Below, one piece after another: positions 42,297 to 53,794 of a stretch of 64,000 nt of DNA (its first letter is position 1; each line of letters starts with the position of its first letter). Below the pieces are notes generated by a model. The model was not told the origin of the DNA. It saw only the letters and a list, made by a program, of their open reading frames with translations, and did not search any database. The position numbers and the translations under genes were made by a program. Source of the DNA: Phormidesmis priestleyi BC1401. GTDB lineage: Bacteria; Cyanobacteriota; Cyanobacteriia; Leptolyngbyales; Leptolyngbyaceae. Where the stretch lies: NCBI RefSeq assembly GCF_001650195.1, contig NZ_LXYR01000006.1, forward strand, positions 62,001-126,000, written 5' to 3'.

Positions 42297-43751
42297 ATGC
42301 CTCCTACCGAATCTGTGAATCCTTTGCTTAATCTCAACTACGAATCGGCGCTAGAAGTGTTGGGGGATGATTTTTTTGATGTCGTCGCGGCGGCTGAGTT
42401 TCCTCAACAGATTTTGCGGTTTCGCAACGATGAGGTGTTGGCTCAACTGGGGCTGACTCCCAAATCGGTAATGGATGCCGATTTTATTGAGGCGTTTGGC
42501 ACGTTTCAAGGACGGCAGCCGTTTCTGGCACTACGATATCACGGCTACCAGTTTGGAGAATATAACTCCGCTTTGGGAGACGGCAGGGGCTTTCTCTATG
42601 GGCAAGTCAGAGGCATAGATGGCGAACTCTATGACTTTGGCACTAAAGGATCGGGGACAACGCCCTATTCGAGAGGTGGTGACGGGCGGCTGACGCTCAA
42701 AGGCGGTGTGCGAGAAGTGTTGGCATCTGAGATGCTGCACCGTCTGGGCGTTAGGACTTCTCGATGTTTGAGTTTGATTGAGACGGGAGAACCGCTCTGG
42801 CGAGGTGACGAGCCGTCGCCGACTCGATCGTCGGTGATGATTCGCTTTAGTCGATCGCATATTCGGTTTGGCACGTTTGAACGATTGGGAACGCTCGATC
42901 GCAAAGACCTGATCGCCATTTTGTTGGATCATGTGATTGAGGTTTACTATCCTCACTTGGCTGGAGAGCGCGATCGTTACGCTCTGTTTTATGCGGAATT
43001 GGTGCAGCGAGTCGCAGAGTTAGTCGCGCAATGGATGTCATCGGGCTTTTGTCACGCAGTTCTCAACACCGACAATATGTCGATTACGGGTGAGAGTTTT
43101 GATTACGGTCCGTTTGCCTTTATCGAGACGTATAATCCTCAGTTTACGGCGGCTTATTTTGATTATTCTGGGCGCTATTGTTACGGCAATCAGCCTTCGA
43201 TTTGTCGGTTGAATTTAGAGATGCTGCAAGCTCCTCTCAAGCGAGTGATTGATCTCGCAGACATGGAGGCTAGTCTGTCAAAATTTGAGACTTATTATCA
43301 GAAAGCTTATCAGCAGAGAATGCTCGATCGACTCGGTTTTAATCAGCTAGAACCATCCCTTTCAAAAGAGCTAGTTGAGCGGACTATCGAGTTCTTAAAG
43401 AAGTCACAAGTCGGATATCAAAGTTTCTTTTGGGAGTTGACCACGCAGTTTTCTAAAATGTGGCGAGAGTCAGAAAATCACATTTTTAGCGAGTTAGACA
43501 TTCCTGATCAATCGCTTCAACACTACCTTAAAGCTTGGCAAACAGCCTATCATCAAGCTTTAAACCAACTGCCAGAGAATGAGATGCTAGACGTTGCGAA
43601 TCGGCTCTATCAGCACAATCCCAGTGTGAATCTGATTAGACCTGCGATCGAAGCAGTTTGGCAACCCATCACTCAAGACGATGACTGGCTTCCTTTTGAG
43701 AATTTGCTCAATCAGATCCAAGCTCGACCCCTTCTTAAAACATCTATTTAA
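42297..43751 (+). CDS. selO: SelO-family protein adenylyltransferase
   Basis: The 484-residue pseudokinase-fold protein of the SelO/YdiU family shows [23 protein letters not shown]-type N-lobe sequence, the glycine-rich and basic segments [20 protein letters not shown], and C-lobe motifs [23 protein letters not shown]. SelO transfers AMP to protein Ser/Thr/Tyr residues under oxidative stress. The C-terminal selenocysteine or Cys-tail of some members is absent. ATG 42297 is preferred to the TTG before it. Confidence 0.9.
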   Translation: MPPTESVNPLLNLNYESALEVLGDDFFDVVAAAEFPQQILRFRNDEVLAQLGLTPKSVMDADFIEAFGTFQGRQPFLALRYHGYQFGEYNSALGDGRGFLYGQVRGIDGELYDFGTKGSGTTPYSRGGDGRLTLKGGVREVLASEMLHRLGVRTSRCLSLIETGEPLWRGDEPSPTRSSVMIRFSRSHIRFGTFERLGTLDRKDLIAILLDHVIEVYYPHLAGERDRYALFYAELVQRVAELVAQWMSSGFCHAVLNTDNMSITGESFDYGPFAFIETYNPQFTAAYFDYSGRYCYGNQPSICRLNLEMLQAPLKRVIDLADMEASLSKFETYYQKAYQQRMLDRLGFNQLEPSLSKELVERTIEFLKKSQVGYQSFFWELTTQFSKMWRESENHIFSELDIPDQSLQHYLKAWQTAYHQALNQLPENEMLDVANRLYQHNPSVNLIRPAIEAVWQPITQDDDWLPFENLLNQIQARPLLKTSI

Positions 43752-43765
43752 TCATCGATTCAGTC

Positions 43766-44332
43766 ATGATCGAAGCGCCTGTATTTGTTACATCAAGGCT
43801 GATTGTGCGGCTCTTGTCACAACGCGATATTCCTGCGGTCATTCACTACTACAAAGAGAATAAATCGTTCTTAGAACCGTTTGAGCCAGTTAAGCCAAAA
43901 AACTTCTACAACAGAGAATTTTGGTCTCATCAAATTGACAAAAGTTTGATTGAGTTTAGCTACGATCGGTCTCTACGTCTATTCATTTTCCGAAAGGATC
44001 AGCCTGATAAAATCATTGGTGGCACTAATTTCACTCAAATGATTCAAGGCGTGTCCCATTCTTGCTGTCTCGGCTATAGTCTCGCTGAATCTGAACAGGG
44101 ACATGGCTATATGACAGAAGCCGTTCAAGCGTCGATTCAATATGTGTTTGATGACCTAAATATGCACCGAATTTGTGCTAACTATATGCCTCACAATCGC
44201 CGCAGCGCCAGTGTCTTAAAACGGCTCGGATTTGTGATTGAAGGCTACGCAGGAGACTACATCTTAATTAACGGCAAGTGGGAAGATCACATTCTCACCA
44301 GTTTAACGAATCCCAATTGGGTAGAGCGGTAA
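43766..44332 (+). CDS. RimJ/RimL-type GNAT acetyltransferase
   Basis: The 188-residue GNAT protein begins with the RimJ-like [21 protein letters not shown], has [13 protein letters not shown] and the acetyl-CoA binding region [20 protein letters not shown], then [19 protein letters not shown] and the ending [12 protein letters not shown]. Such enzymes acetylate protein N-termini, often ribosomal proteins. It lies between selO (14 bases) and mnmE (4 bases), suggesting one operon. Confidence 0.88.
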   Translation: MIEAPVFVTSRLIVRLLSQRDIPAVIHYYKENKSFLEPFEPVKPKNFYNREFWSHQIDKSLIEFSYDRSLRLFIFRKDQPDKIIGGTNFTQMIQGVSHSCCLGYSLAESEQGHGYMTEAVQASIQYVFDDLNMHRICANYMPHNRRSASVLKRLGFVIEGYAGDYILINGKWEDHILTSLTNPNWVER

Positions 44333-44336
44333 AAAA

Positions 44337-45716
44337 ATGGCTGGAATTGGAGAAACTATTGCCGCGATCGCGACTGCCATTATTCCTAAACAGGGCAGCG
44401 TTGGCATTGTTCGGCTATCGGGCGAAAATGCGGTGACGATCGCTCACGCACTCTTTCGTGCCCCCGGCAATCAAACCTGGGAAAGCCATCGGATTCTCTA
44501 TGGGTATGTGCGTGTCCCGCAGTCTCGGCAAGTTATTGACGAAGCCTTGCTGTTAGTGATGTTGGCTCCTCGCTCCTACACTCGCGAAGATGTGGTCGAG
44601 TTTCACTGTCACGGGGGCATTATGGCGGTTCAGCAAGTGTTGCAGCTTTGTCTAGAGCAAGGCGCACGACTCGCACAGCCCGGAGAGTTTACGCTGAGGG
44701 CGTTTCTCAACGGACGATTGGATTTAACTCAAGCCGAAAGCATCGCTGACTTGGTGGGGGCACAGTCGCCCCAAGCGGCTCAAACGGCGCTTGCTGGCTT
44801 GCAGGGCAAACTCGCCCAGCCGATTCGACAACTGCGGATCACCTGTCTAGACCTCTTGGCAGAAGTCGAAGCCCGGATTGACTTTGAAGAAGATTTGCCG
44901 CCGCTCAACGAGACAGAGATTCAAGCCCAACTAGAGAACCTGCTGGCAGAAGCGACGCAAATTTTAGCCACTGCCGATCGTGGAGAACTGCTGCGATCGG
45001 GCTTAAAAGTCGCGATCGTCGGTCGTCCCAATGTCGGCAAATCGAGTCTTCTCAACGCCTGGAGTCGCAGCGATCGGGCGATTGTGACCGATCTTCCGGG
45101 CACGACTCGCGATGTGGTGGAATCTCAACTCGTCGTGGGTGGCATTCCAGTGCAGGTGCTTGACACGGCAGGAATTCGAGAAACCGACGATCGGGTGGAA
45201 AAAATTGGCGTAGAGCGATCACGATCTGCGGCTCGATCGGCAGATTTAATTCTATTGGCGATCGATGCCCAAGTCGGTTGGACAGATGCCGACCAAGAAA
45301 TTTATCAGCAGGTGCAGCATCGTCCGATCATTTTGCTGGCGAACAAGATCGATTTAGTGAGGACACCGATCGCCCCGCTAAACTGTCCGTCAGAAATCAC
45401 TCGCATCGTCAAAACTGCCGCCCCTCTCAGCCAAGGCATTGAAGATTTAGAACACGCCATTCTTGAAGCCGCCCACGCCGGGGAACTGCAAGCCGCAAAT
45501 TTGGATCTCGCCATCAACCAACGCCAAGCCGCTGCTTTAACCCGTGCAAAAGCCTCGCTTCAACAAGTGCAGGAGACGATCGCCCATCAACTCCCGCTTG
45601 ACTTTTGGACGATCGATCTTCGCAGCGCCATTCAAGCTCTCGGCGAAATTCTCGGTGAAGACGTGACGGAATCAGTGCTCGATCGCATCTTCAGTCGCTT
45701 TTGTATTGGCAAGTAA
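44337..45716 (+). CDS. mnmE: tRNA uridine-5-carboxymethylaminomethyl modification GTPase MnmE
   Basis: The 459-residue protein has the tetrahydrofolate-binding N-domain ([37 protein letters not shown]), a G domain with P-loop GRPNVGKSS at about 224, DTAGIRE and NKID, and the invariant C-terminal FCIGK whose Cys is the catalytic feature of the family. With MnmG it installs cmnm5 at U34 of certain tRNAs. Start and length are normal. Confidence 0.97.
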   Translation: MAGIGETIAAIATAIIPKQGSVGIVRLSGENAVTIAHALFRAPGNQTWESHRILYGYVRVPQSRQVIDEALLLVMLAPRSYTREDVVEFHCHGGIMAVQQVLQLCLEQGARLAQPGEFTLRAFLNGRLDLTQAESIADLVGAQSPQAAQTALAGLQGKLAQPIRQLRITCLDLLAEVEARIDFEEDLPPLNETEIQAQLENLLAEATQILATADRGELLRSGLKVAIVGRPNVGKSSLLNAWSRSDRAIVTDLPGTTRDVVESQLVVGGIPVQVLDTAGIRETDDRVEKIGVERSRSAARSADLILLAIDAQVGWTDADQEIYQQVQHRPIILLANKIDLVRTPIAPLNCPSEITRIVKTAAPLSQGIEDLEHAILEAAHAGELQAANLDLAINQRQAAALTRAKASLQQVQETIAHQLPLDFWTIDLRSAIQALGEILGEDVTESVLDRIFSRFCIGK

Positions 45717-45799
45717 GAGATTTGTTGTCAGGTATGGAGTGTACGCTATAGGCACACCCCTTTTTAGTCCTCGATCGAGCCGTTAGGAGGCGATCCGCT

Positions 45800-46387
45800 A
45801 TGACCGTCGCAACTCGCAAACTCACCTTTGAAGAATATCTCACCTACGACGATGGGACAGGAACCCGTTATGAATTAGTGAATGGAGAACTCGTCCCAAT
45901 GGCAGTCGGAACCGGAAAACATGGAGCCATTATTGAGTTCCTCAACGAGCAGTTTAAAGACGCAGCCAAAAGCGAAAACCAACCCTGGACTTCTAAAGAT
46001 ACAAAGATCGCCGTCCGTTCTCCTCGCGGTGGACGCTGGGACACTGCGCGAATTCCTGATGTGACAGTTCTCTCGATCGCTCAATGGGAGGCAATGCAAG
46101 AGCGAGAAGCCGTCATCGAACTCAACACTCCGCCGCCCATCCTCGTTGTAGAAGTGGTGAGCGAGTCTACTGCCTCTACCGACTATCGAGCAAAGCACAC
46201 TGAATACTCAGTTTTAGACATCTTGGAATATTGGATCGTCGATCCATTAACGGCAACCGTGACGATCTGCCAACTCAATGAAGGACGCTATGATGATGCG
46301 GTGTTTACGGGAGAGATGGCGATCGTCTCCGCTATTTTTCCGACTCTAAAGCTAACCGCCATCCAAGTATCAGCCGGAAAACTCTAA
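45800..46387 (+). CDS. Uma2 family (PD-(D/E)XK-fold) protein
   Basis: The 195-residue protein starts MTVATRKLTFEEYLTYDDGT. The GTRYELVNGELVPM and GKHGAI segments form the N-terminal half of the active region; RIPDVTVLSIAQW and PPPILVVEVVSESTASTDYR form the core, with YWIVDPLTATVTIC at the end. A GGAGG ribosome binding site lies seven bases before the start. This is the intact, commonest Uma2 layout. Confidence 0.92.
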   Translation: MTVATRKLTFEEYLTYDDGTGTRYELVNGELVPMAVGTGKHGAIIEFLNEQFKDAAKSENQPWTSKDTKIAVRSPRGGRWDTARIPDVTVLSIAQWEAMQEREAVIELNTPPPILVVEVVSESTASTDYRAKHTEYSVLDILEYWIVDPLTATVTICQLNEGRYDDAVFTGEMAIVSAIFPTLKLTAIQVSAGKL

Positions 46388-46462
46388 TTTGGCGAAAGCC
46401 AGGACATAAGCGTCTCGCTCATTTCTCTTCAACAATGCCCCCCTGCTCTCAATCATTCGCTA

Positions 46463-48793
46463 TTAGAAGGGCGGAGGCTCAGTAGGCGGCAGTTCTTCAG
46501 CACCAAAGCCTTCAGCCCAAATTCGGGTTTCAGCCGCCGTCTCTTCCTCCGCCGAAGGAGTTATGAACTCCTGGTCTAACTGCAACATCGTGAAGTTAGA
46601 CAGCCTTTTCAACGCTTGCAGGGTCGCGATCGTCGATTGATATCGCTTTATAGAGTCGTAGCAAACCATTTTAGACAACACGGCTGCGAGTCCGCTGCTG
46701 ACTACGGCTTTTTCTTGCCACCGAATCTCTCCTGTTTGAGAATCGGGTTTTAGCTGGCTAGGAGGCAAGCCCGTCAACGCCTGAATGCCGATCATGCCCA
46801 CCGCATAGATATCGCTGTTGTGCTGAGGTTTGCCTGCCGCTTGCTCAGGAGCCATATAGCCCTGGGTGCCAATGCCGATCGTCAGATTATTGCTGGTTTC
46901 CTCGGCAGCGAGCTTGCTGTATTGATCTTTGACGGCTCCAAAATCGATCAGGACTAATTGGCGATCGGTCTGACGACGAATAATATTGCTGGGCTTAATA
47001 TCTCGATGAATCACCTTCTCACTGTGAACAAAGCTGAGAATCTGAAGCAGTTCTTGCAAGATATCGATCACTCTGGCTTCAGGCAACTGTCTGCCTAACG
47101 AAAGCTCTTGGCTCAACGAGTGTCCAGGGATATATTCCTGCACCAAATAAAACTCTCCATCCTCCTCAAAATAAGCCAGCAGGCGAGGAATTTGTTCGTG
47201 TTTGCCCAACCGCTCCAAGGTTTCGGCTTCTCGATCGAACAGTCGGCGCGCCAGTCTCAAATGACTGGGGTTATTGGTAGCAGGGCTGAGTTGTTTGACC
47301 ACACACTGCGGACTTTGAGGACGCTTGATGTCTTGCGCGATATAGGTTTCGCCAAAGCCGCCGTGACCCAAAATTTGGGTGATTTTATAGCGACCCCCCA
47401 GGGTTTTGTTCGCGAGTTCGAGTTCTCGTTCTCGCAGCAGATCTTCTCGATCGCTGCGCTGACTCACCATCTCGATCGTTCTAGAAGAGCGCTTAACTTC
47501 TTGGCTGATGCGCTTGTTGCGCTGGTTAATCAAATGTCCGGCGGCGGAGCCTGTGAGCCAATAAGAGATGCCAACTAGCCCGATCGCCCCGATCGGCACT
47601 GCCATCGGCAAAATCACCAATCCGCTGCCAAAGGCGACATAGCAACTGCTGCCCCACGCTAGCCCAATCACGACTGCCCAAAACAACCGAAATAGAGGTC
47701 GTCTCGCTCGGCTTTGCAATAACCCTGCTGTGAAGATCACCAGCAGCACCAGTCCACCCGCCATTGCAGGGTCGGCAAACGCTTCGCGAATAGATCGGTC
47801 TTGTAGCAGAGTCGCGATCGCATTGGCGTGGATTTCGACCCCCGACATTTCGCCGACTGGAGTCGGATGAAAATCTGGACTCGATCGAGTGATCACCCCA
47901 ATCAAAACAATTTTATCTTTGAAATACTTGCCTTTTTGGAGATACTCGCTGTTCCAGTTTTGAGGAGAGATAACGTTCCAAAAGGGGACGGGCTTAAAGG
48001 TGCCAGCCCCTCCATAAAAGAAAATGTTGTCTCCTTGAGGCTGTGGATATCTAGTTTTCGTCGCTCGCAGGGCAGCTTCAGCCAACGAGGGCACCTTTGC
48101 AGATTTAATGAGATCTGCTTCTTGCAGAGACAGCTTTTCTAAAAACCGACTGCCCAAAAGATGGATGCGAGCGTTAGGTTCTAACAAGAAGTTAATGAAT
48201 CCGATCGGAGTGCGCTCACTCTGAAAGGGCGCATAAGGCAAGCTGAGATTAGACTGCTCTCCCTGGCGGTTATCACCCCGCACAAAATTTGCCGCCAGAG
48301 CCACTTTTCCCTCATAGCGTTGAAGCACGGCTTGTAGCTGCTGATCGTCGTCTGATACGATTCCTGCCCCAGGATCACTGTAGCCATAGCTGCTAGGCAA
48401 ATCCCACAAGATATCCGCGACGACTGCCTTTGCCCCCGCCCGCATCAGTTTGTCGATCGCGTCTGCATACACGGCTCGTCGCAGCGGCAGACTAGAAAGC
48501 TGCGCGATCGAGTCTTCGTCGATCGCCAAAACCACAATCTCGCTAGGCGGCGGAACGGTGCCTCTGACTTTAAACAGCAAACTCTGAGCCTGTCGCTCTG
48601 CTACCTGCACCGATGGCGGATTTGAGGCAGTCAGCACGGCTGCCCCGATCGCCCACATCACCATCAAAACGTGCCCCAAGCGATCGAACCTAAATCGATG
48701 ACTCGATCGTTCGGGTCGGGTGGTGTCGTTAGCGGGCGTGAGTTGACCCTGGGGTAGGGGTTCTGTGAGAGGGGCTGACGGCTTTTCGGGCAT
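46463..48793 (-). CDS. CHASE2-domain serine/threonine protein kinase
   Basis: The protein has 776 residues. One N-terminal transmembrane helix ([18 protein letters not shown]) precedes an extracytoplasmic CHASE2 sensor domain at about 65-335 ([35 protein letters not shown]). Three transmembrane helices follow (about 345-420), then a kinase domain from about 470: [40 protein letters not shown] and [10 protein letters not shown]. It should sense an envelope signal and phosphorylate cytoplasmic targets. The CHASE2-kinase layout is common in cyanobacteria. Confidence 0.93.
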   Translation of the reverse strand: MPEKPSAPLTEPLPQGQLTPANDTTRPERSSHRFRFDRLGHVLMVMWAIGAAVLTASNPPSVQVAERQAQSLLFKVRGTVPPPSEIVVLAIDEDSIAQLSSLPLRRAVYADAIDKLMRAGAKAVVADILWDLPSSYGYSDPGAGIVSDDDQQLQAVLQRYEGKVALAANFVRGDNRQGEQSNLSLPYAPFQSERTPIGFINFLLEPNARIHLLGSRFLEKLSLQEADLIKSAKVPSLAEAALRATKTRYPQPQGDNIFFYGGAGTFKPVPFWNVISPQNWNSEYLQKGKYFKDKIVLIGVITRSSPDFHPTPVGEMSGVEIHANAIATLLQDRSIREAFADPAMAGGLVLLVIFTAGLLQSRARRPLFRLFWAVVIGLAWGSSCYVAFGSGLVILPMAVPIGAIGLVGISYWLTGSAAGHLINQRNKRISQEVKRSSRTIEMVSQRSDREDLLRERELELANKTLGGRYKITQILGHGGFGETYIAQDIKRPQSPQCVVKQLSPATNNPSHLRLARRLFDREAETLERLGKHEQIPRLLAYFEEDGEFYLVQEYIPGHSLSQELSLGRQLPEARVIDILQELLQILSFVHSEKVIHRDIKPSNIIRRQTDRQLVLIDFGAVKDQYSKLAAEETSNNLTIGIGTQGYMAPEQAAGKPQHNSDIYAVGMIGIQALTGLPPSQLKPDSQTGEIRWQEKAVVSSGLAAVLSKMVCYDSIKRYQSTIATLQALKRLSNFTMLQLDQEFITPSAEEETAAETRIWAEGFGAEELPPTEPPPF

Positions 48794-49399
48794 ATCCTGT
48801 CTGGCAATAGGGGCTACTCATCGCGGGTCTCATCTGCACCTGTTGCGGAGGATCTCTTCAGTTGACTACCCTCCCGTTCATACGATAGTCTCACTTACTT
48901 CAAAAAGCGACTGTGCTCGATCGTGCTTCTTTCTCAACTTGGCACGCCTTAAAAATCAGAACTTTCCCAAACCTTTCACCCTTTTTAAAATATTTGTGAT
49001 AATTGAATGAACTCGAAATCTGTCTTATAGGTGAGGAATCTCATTTATAGCTCAGAGTTCACTTTATAGAGATCAACACTAAGAGATGCTATGAACGATG
49101 GCTTTAGGTAATAGGAGAGAGGCTTAAACAAACAGGTAAATTTAGTCACTTACTACGCAGAGCTAGAACTTTTCATCTCTAAAAACGTCTACCTTTAGAC
49201 AGTTCTAGACTCAACTCCTACTAAGGAGGGGATCAGGTCTTGATAGAGGAAACTTTAGGTCAACGTTTAACTACAGAGCCACTCAAATTGTCCAGAGGGT
49301 TAATACTTGAAGCGCTATTCTCAGGAATCAACTGAATTTTGCGTTGCTAGAATTAATTATCGCATTTTTGATTCTACAAATTATAGGTCTCAAATTTTT
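48794..49399. other. Non-coding gap upstream of the NYN gene
   Basis: About 600 bases without a credible gene. Three TTATAG hexamers occur at about 20-base steps (49025, 49045, 49064). A CTCCTACTAAGGAGG hairpin-like sequence lies at about 49213-49227. No tRNA or known riboswitch was recognised. Confidence 0.4.
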
Positions 49400-49411
49400 A
49401 TGCATTACGCC

Positions 49412-49918
49412 ATGAACCGTCTCTCTATCTTTGTAGACGGAAACAATATGTTCTATGCCCAGCAGAAAAATGGATGGTTCTTCGATCCTAAACGAGTGTT
49501 GGAGTATTTTGTTAGTGAACGAGACATTGAGTTAGTCAACGCTTTTTGGTATACGGGGTTGAAAGATCCTCAAGATCAAAGAGGCTTTCGAGATGCGCTG
49601 ATCAGCCTGGGTTACACCGTCAGAACGAAAATTCTTAAAGAATATTATGACGATACATCGGGTCGCTATTCGCAAAAAGCAAATCTCGACATAGAGATTG
49701 TGGTCGATATGTTTAACACCGTCGATCAATACGATCGAGTGATTCTCTTCAGCGGCGATGGCGATTTTGAACGGGCGATCGAGCTGCTGCGTTCAAAAAG
49801 TACGCACATCACAGTAGTCTCCACCGAAGGCATGATCGCGAGAGAATTGCGAAATGTTACCGATCGCTACATCGATCTTAATGACATTCGTCCTCATATT
49901 GAAAAAGCCGATTACTGA
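49412..49918 (+). CDS. NYN-domain (LabA/DUF88-type) putative ribonuclease
   Basis: The protein has 168 residues from ATG 49412 (MNRLSIFVDGNNMFYAQQKN). It has the PIN-like acidic residues of NYN domains: Asp in FVDGNN, the DIEIVVDMF segment and FSGDGDF. It ends with VSTEGMIARELRNVTDRYID. LabA/DUF88 family members include putative RNases; cyanobacterial LabA affects the circadian output pathway, but the present gene cannot be called LabA itself. An alternative ATG at 49400 adds four residues; longer starts are not conserved. Confidence 0.85.
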   Translation: MNRLSIFVDGNNMFYAQQKNGWFFDPKRVLEYFVSERDIELVNAFWYTGLKDPQDQRGFRDALISLGYTVRTKILKEYYDDTSGRYSQKANLDIEIVVDMFNTVDQYDRVILFSGDGDFERAIELLRSKSTHITVVSTEGMIARELRNVTDRYIDLNDIRPHIEKADY

Positions 49919-50016
49919 AAGCAACCTTCCCCGATTCGCCATCCGTCTACTGTCTCAAAGTAGATTTGCATACTAGAATAAACCTTAAGATCGTGACCTG
50001 AATATCGAGTATTTCG

Positions 50017-50070
50017 TGAGGGAGACATTTTGTCCGTTCTCTGACGTGAGCGGGCAAACCGCCTACCTCA
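50017..50070 (+). promoter_or_regulatory. Possible structured leader upstream of leuA
   Basis: TGAGG (50017-50021) can pair with CCTCA (50066-50070), enclosing GACA-TTT-TGTC and GCGG-GCAAA-CCGC hairpins. The fold ends about 50 bases before the leuA start. It resembles a multi-stem leader element, but matches no class I can name. Confidence 0.3.
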
Positions 50071-50120
50071 AATAAATATAGGGTCTCTATCTATTCCCCA
50101 CTACTCAACCCTATTGAGCC

Positions 50121-51731
50121 ATGAACGTTCCATCACCAGACCGGATCATCATTTTCGATACGACTTTGCGTGACGGGGAGCAGTGTCCCGGAGCCACTCT
50201 CAATGTCGATGAAAAGCTGGCGATCGCTCGGCAACTGGCGCGACTTGGCGTAGATGTGATTGAGGCGGGTTTTGCCTATGCCAGCCCTGGAGATTTTGAG
50301 GCAGTTAAGCGCATTGCCAAAACTGTCGGCACCGAAGACGGTCCGATCATTTGCAGTTTGGCGCGGGCGATTCCGGCTGACATCAAAGCGGCGGCTGATG
50401 CTCTCAAACCTGCTGCCCATGCCAGAATTCATACCTTTATCTCGACCTCGGACATTCACCTTGAATATCAGTTGAAGAAGACTCGATCGGAGGTGTTAGC
50501 GATCGCGGAGGAAATGGTCGCCTACGCAAAGTCGTTTGTCACCGATGTTGAGTTCTCGCCGATGGATGCGGCGCGGTCTGACCCAAAATTTCTATATCAA
50601 GTGTTAGAACGGGCGATCGTCGCTGGCGCAACGACGATTAACATTCCCGATACGGTGGGCTATCTGACACCGAGCGAGTTTGGTGACATGATTCGCGGCA
50701 TTCGAGAAAACGTGCCGAATGTCGATCGGGCGATTATTTCGGTTCACGGTCACAACGATTTGGGGTTAGCGGTTGCCTGTTTTCTTGAAGCGGTGAAGAA
50801 TGGCGCACGACAGCTAGAATGCACGATCAACGGCATCGGCGAACGTGCCGGAAATGCTGCTCTCGAAGAGTTGGTGATGGCGCTGCACGTCAGACGGCAA
50901 TATTTCAATCCATTTTTGGGTCGCCCTGCTGAGTCAGAAACGCCGCTCACGCAAATCAACACTCAAGAGATTTATAAAACCTCTCGCTTAGTGTCCAACT
51001 TGACGGGAATGTTGGTGCAGCCTAACAAAGCGATCGTCGGGGCAAACGCTTTTGCTCACGAGTCGGGCATTCACCAAGACGGAATGCTCAAAAACAAGCA
51101 AACCTACGAGATTATGGATGCTCAGTCGATCGGGCTGACGAGCAACCAGATTATTTTGGGCAAGCACTCAGGGCGCAATGCGTTTCGCACTCGTCTGAAA
51201 GAGTTGGGCTTTGACCTGGGCGACAACGAGCTAAACAAGGCATTTGTTCGCTTCAAAGATTTAGCCGACAAGAAAAAAGAAGTCACCGATTGGGATCTAG
51301 AGTCGATCGCCAATGATGAAGTGCAGCAAGTTCCCGAACTGTTCCGGTTAGAAATGGTGCAGGTGTCATGTGGCGATCGAGCGTATCCAACTGCCACCGT
51401 GAGATTGCGAAATCCGCAGGGCGAAGACCTCACCGACGCTGCGACGGGGACAGGTCCAGTAGATGCCGTTTATAAAGCGATTAACCGCGTTGTGAATGTG
51501 CCAAACCAACTGATCGAATTCTCAGTCCAATCCGTGACAGCGGGAATTGATGCGATCGGAGAAGTGACGATTCGATTGAAGTATGGCAGTCGAATTTTTT
51601 CAGGTCACGCGGGCAACACCGATATTATTGTGGCATCGGCTCAGGCTTACGTGAATGCGCTGAATCGCCTCTATGTCGCGCTGCAATCGACTCCGAGTGA
51701 GCAAGCAGAAGCAGTGGTTGAAACTCGGTAA
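50121..51731 (+). CDS. leuA: 2-isopropylmalate synthase
   Basis: The 536-residue protein begins with the HMGL-like barrel: [21 protein letters not shown] at about 13 and later [17 protein letters not shown] and [20 protein letters not shown] with metal-binding His residues, then the signature [19 protein letters not shown]. The C-terminal LeuA dimer domain (VTVRLKYG-like; [14 protein letters not shown]) provides leucine feedback inhibition. It condenses 2-ketoisovalerate and acetyl-CoA in leucine synthesis. Confidence 0.97.
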   Translation: MNVPSPDRIIIFDTTLRDGEQCPGATLNVDEKLAIARQLARLGVDVIEAGFAYASPGDFEAVKRIAKTVGTEDGPIICSLARAIPADIKAAADALKPAAHARIHTFISTSDIHLEYQLKKTRSEVLAIAEEMVAYAKSFVTDVEFSPMDAARSDPKFLYQVLERAIVAGATTINIPDTVGYLTPSEFGDMIRGIRENVPNVDRAIISVHGHNDLGLAVACFLEAVKNGARQLECTINGIGERAGNAALEELVMALHVRRQYFNPFLGRPAESETPLTQINTQEIYKTSRLVSNLTGMLVQPNKAIVGANAFAHESGIHQDGMLKNKQTYEIMDAQSIGLTSNQIILGKHSGRNAFRTRLKELGFDLGDNELNKAFVRFKDLADKKKEVTDWDLESIANDEVQQVPELFRLEMVQVSCGDRAYPTATVRLRNPQGEDLTDAATGTGPVDAVYKAINRVVNVPNQLIEFSVQSVTAGIDAIGEVTIRLKYGSRIFSGHAGNTDIIVASAQAYVNALNRLYVALQSTPSEQAEAVVETR

Positions 51732-51802
51732 AACCGCATCTCGTCAAAATTAGTGCTACTTTGTGGGGTGGCATCTTGTCCACCCCTGATTTTTGAGGCG
51801 CT

Positions 51803-52603
51803 ATGCAAGAAGACATTTTACGGAAAGAACAAGACTTTCACGATCGCTGGGCAAGCACGATCGACGTAGATGGCATTCGAGTTGCCGACTATTTTGAAGC
51901 CTGCACTGCGCCCGAAAATCGCTTTATTCTCCGACAGTTGGGCGACGTAAAGGATAAATATTTGCTCGATCTCGGCTGTGGTGCCGGAGAAAACAGCGTT
52001 TATTTTGCCCTATTGGGGGCGCGATGTGTGGCAACAGATTATTCGCCGGGAATGGTTGAGGTCGCACTAAAATTAGCCGAAATAAATGGCGTGCAGATTG
52101 AAGGGCGAACGGTCAACGCAATGGATATTGGCTTCCCTGATAACACGTTTGATATTGTCTATGCCTCCAACTTGCTGCATCACATTCCTTATCCCGAAAT
52201 AACGCTCAAAGAAATGCATCGAGTGCTGAAGCCGGGAGGAAAAGCTTGTTTCTGGGACCCGCTTAAGCACAATCCGGTGATTAATGTCTATCGTCGGATG
52301 GCAACCGAAGTCAGAACCGAGGATGAGACACCGCTCGATATTAATCTGGTGAACTACATCCGATCGCTCTATTCTAAAACTCATTACGATACGTTCTGGA
52401 TCGCGACTCTCTGGATCTTTTTGCAGTTTTATCTAATCGAAAAAGTCAATCCCAATAAAGAGCGCTATTGGAAGAAAATTATTCTCGAACAGGTGCGGCT
52501 CGAAAAACCCTATTTGCGTCTAGAAAAGCTAGATAAATGGCTGAAGAAACTGCCGCTGATGAAACGATTTGCCTGGAATTTAGCCGTCGTCGCTACTAAA
52601 TAA
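51803..52603 (+). CDS. Class I SAM-dependent methyltransferase
   Basis: The 266-residue protein has SAM-binding motif I LLDLGCGAGENSVYFALLGA at about 53, motif II ATDYSPGMVE, motif III with FDIVYASNLLHHIPYPE, and MHRVLKPGGKACFWDP. The C-terminal part (about 175-266) is helical, with a hydrophobic stretch FWIATLWIFLQFYLI. The substrate is unknown. It lies 11 bases before a sugar-type ABC permease. Confidence 0.88.
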   Translation: MQEDILRKEQDFHDRWASTIDVDGIRVADYFEACTAPENRFILRQLGDVKDKYLLDLGCGAGENSVYFALLGARCVATDYSPGMVEVALKLAEINGVQIEGRTVNAMDIGFPDNTFDIVYASNLLHHIPYPEITLKEMHRVLKPGGKACFWDPLKHNPVINVYRRMATEVRTEDETPLDINLVNYIRSLYSKTHYDTFWIATLWIFLQFYLIEKVNPNKERYWKKIILEQVRLEKPYLRLEKLDKWLKKLPLMKRFAWNLAVVATK

Positions 52604-52614
52604 GTTTGCACCCG

Positions 52615-53448
52615 ATGAAACAACGCTCTCAGGTTTGGCGATCGCTTCTCAATTATGGAGTGTTGAGCACGATCGCGGTTTTCATGCTGATTCCGCTCGT
52701 CTGGCTGGTCAGCACTTCGTTCAAGTCTCCGTCTGAAGATATTTTTCAGTTTCCACCGCAGTTATTGCCCCGTCAGCCCACGATCGAGAACTTTGTCACA
52801 GTTTGGCAGACTAATCCCTTTGGGCAATATTTGTTTAACAGCACGATCGTATCGGTGTTGACGGTAGCGTTAAATCTATTGTTTTGTTCGTTAGCCGCTT
52901 ATCCATTAGCAAGACTGAGTTTTAAAGGGCGAGAAGTGATCTTTAGCGCGATCGTGGCTACAATTTTGATTCCATTTCAGATTGTGATGATTCCGCTATA
53001 CGTTCTAGCAGTGCAGTTAGGATTAAGAAATACTTACTTAGGAATCATCTTTCCAGCGATCGCGTCTGCGTTCGGCATCTTTTTACTACGACAGGCATTT
53101 CAGGGTGTTCCTAAAGAGTTAGAAGAAGCCTCTCGAATGGATGGCTGTTCTGATCTGGGCGTGTGGTGGCATGTGATGTTGCCGTCAATCCGCCCCGCGT
53201 TGGTGACGTTATCGATCTTTGTGTTTATCGGCTCTTGGAGCGATTTTCTTTGGACTTTGATTGTGGTCGATCGTCCAGAGCTATACACCCTACCGCTCGG
53301 AGTCGCAAACCTGGCAGGAACCTTCACGCTAGACTGGCGACTGATAGCAGCCGGGTCGGTGATCTCGATCGCGCCCATTCTCCTCTTCTTTCTGGCAATG
53401 CAGCATTACATCGTGCCGTCTGAGACAGGCAGCGGTGTAAAAGGATGA
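52615..53448 (+). CDS. Carbohydrate ABC transporter permease (MalG/CUT1 type)
   Basis: The 277-residue protein from ATG 52615 has about six transmembrane helices and the cytoplasmic EAA loop ELEEASRMDGCSDLGVWWHV, then MLPSIRPALVTLSIFVFIGSW and NDFLWPL-like SDFLWTLIVVD. It would pair with a MalF-type partner, a binding protein and an ATPase of the CUT1 class, none of which is encoded beside it. Transcription with the upstream methyltransferase is possible. Confidence 0.92.
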   Translation: MKQRSQVWRSLLNYGVLSTIAVFMLIPLVWLVSTSFKSPSEDIFQFPPQLLPRQPTIENFVTVWQTNPFGQYLFNSTIVSVLTVALNLLFCSLAAYPLARLSFKGREVIFSAIVATILIPFQIVMIPLYVLAVQLGLRNTYLGIIFPAIASAFGIFLLRQAFQGVPKELEEASRMDGCSDLGVWWHVMLPSIRPALVTLSIFVFIGSWSDFLWTLIVVDRPELYTLPLGVANLAGTFTLDWRLIAAGSVISIAPILLFFLAMQHYIVPSETGSGVKG

Positions 53449-53482
53449 TCTGATATGGCTTCTCTACAGACTGGAAACGTTG

Positions 53483-53782
53483 CTATTGGAGCAATGCCCC
53501 AATAATCAGATCTGAAATGCTGTAGAGAGTGGTTCCTAGTCCTAATACGAAAAGAAGCACCAACGCAAATAAACTGAATTGAGAACCCTCAAGTGTCTTC
53601 AGATCTGGAAAGAAATTACTGAAAATATGGAATCCGTCTAGTGGCGGAATCGGCAACAAATTAAACAAGCACAATGCAAAGTTTGTTTGTGCACCTAAAC
53701 GGAAAAACTCAACGCTGATAAATTCAACACGCATCGCGATCGCTAAGAATCCAACAAACCCAAACCCAAAAATAGGTTGCAT
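53483..53782 (-). pseudogene. Site-2 protease (M50) gene missing its N-terminal half
   Basis: The 99-residue frame begins at ATG 53782 and contains IFGFGFVGFLAIAMRV and then the conserved C-terminal motif FNLLPIPPLDGFHIFSNFFP, followed by a last helix. The HExxH zinc motif that should precede it is absent; directly upstream lies a transposase remnant. The gene looks truncated by that insertion and cannot be a functional protease. Confidence 0.7.
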
Positions 53783-53794
53783 AGAGGATCTGCC

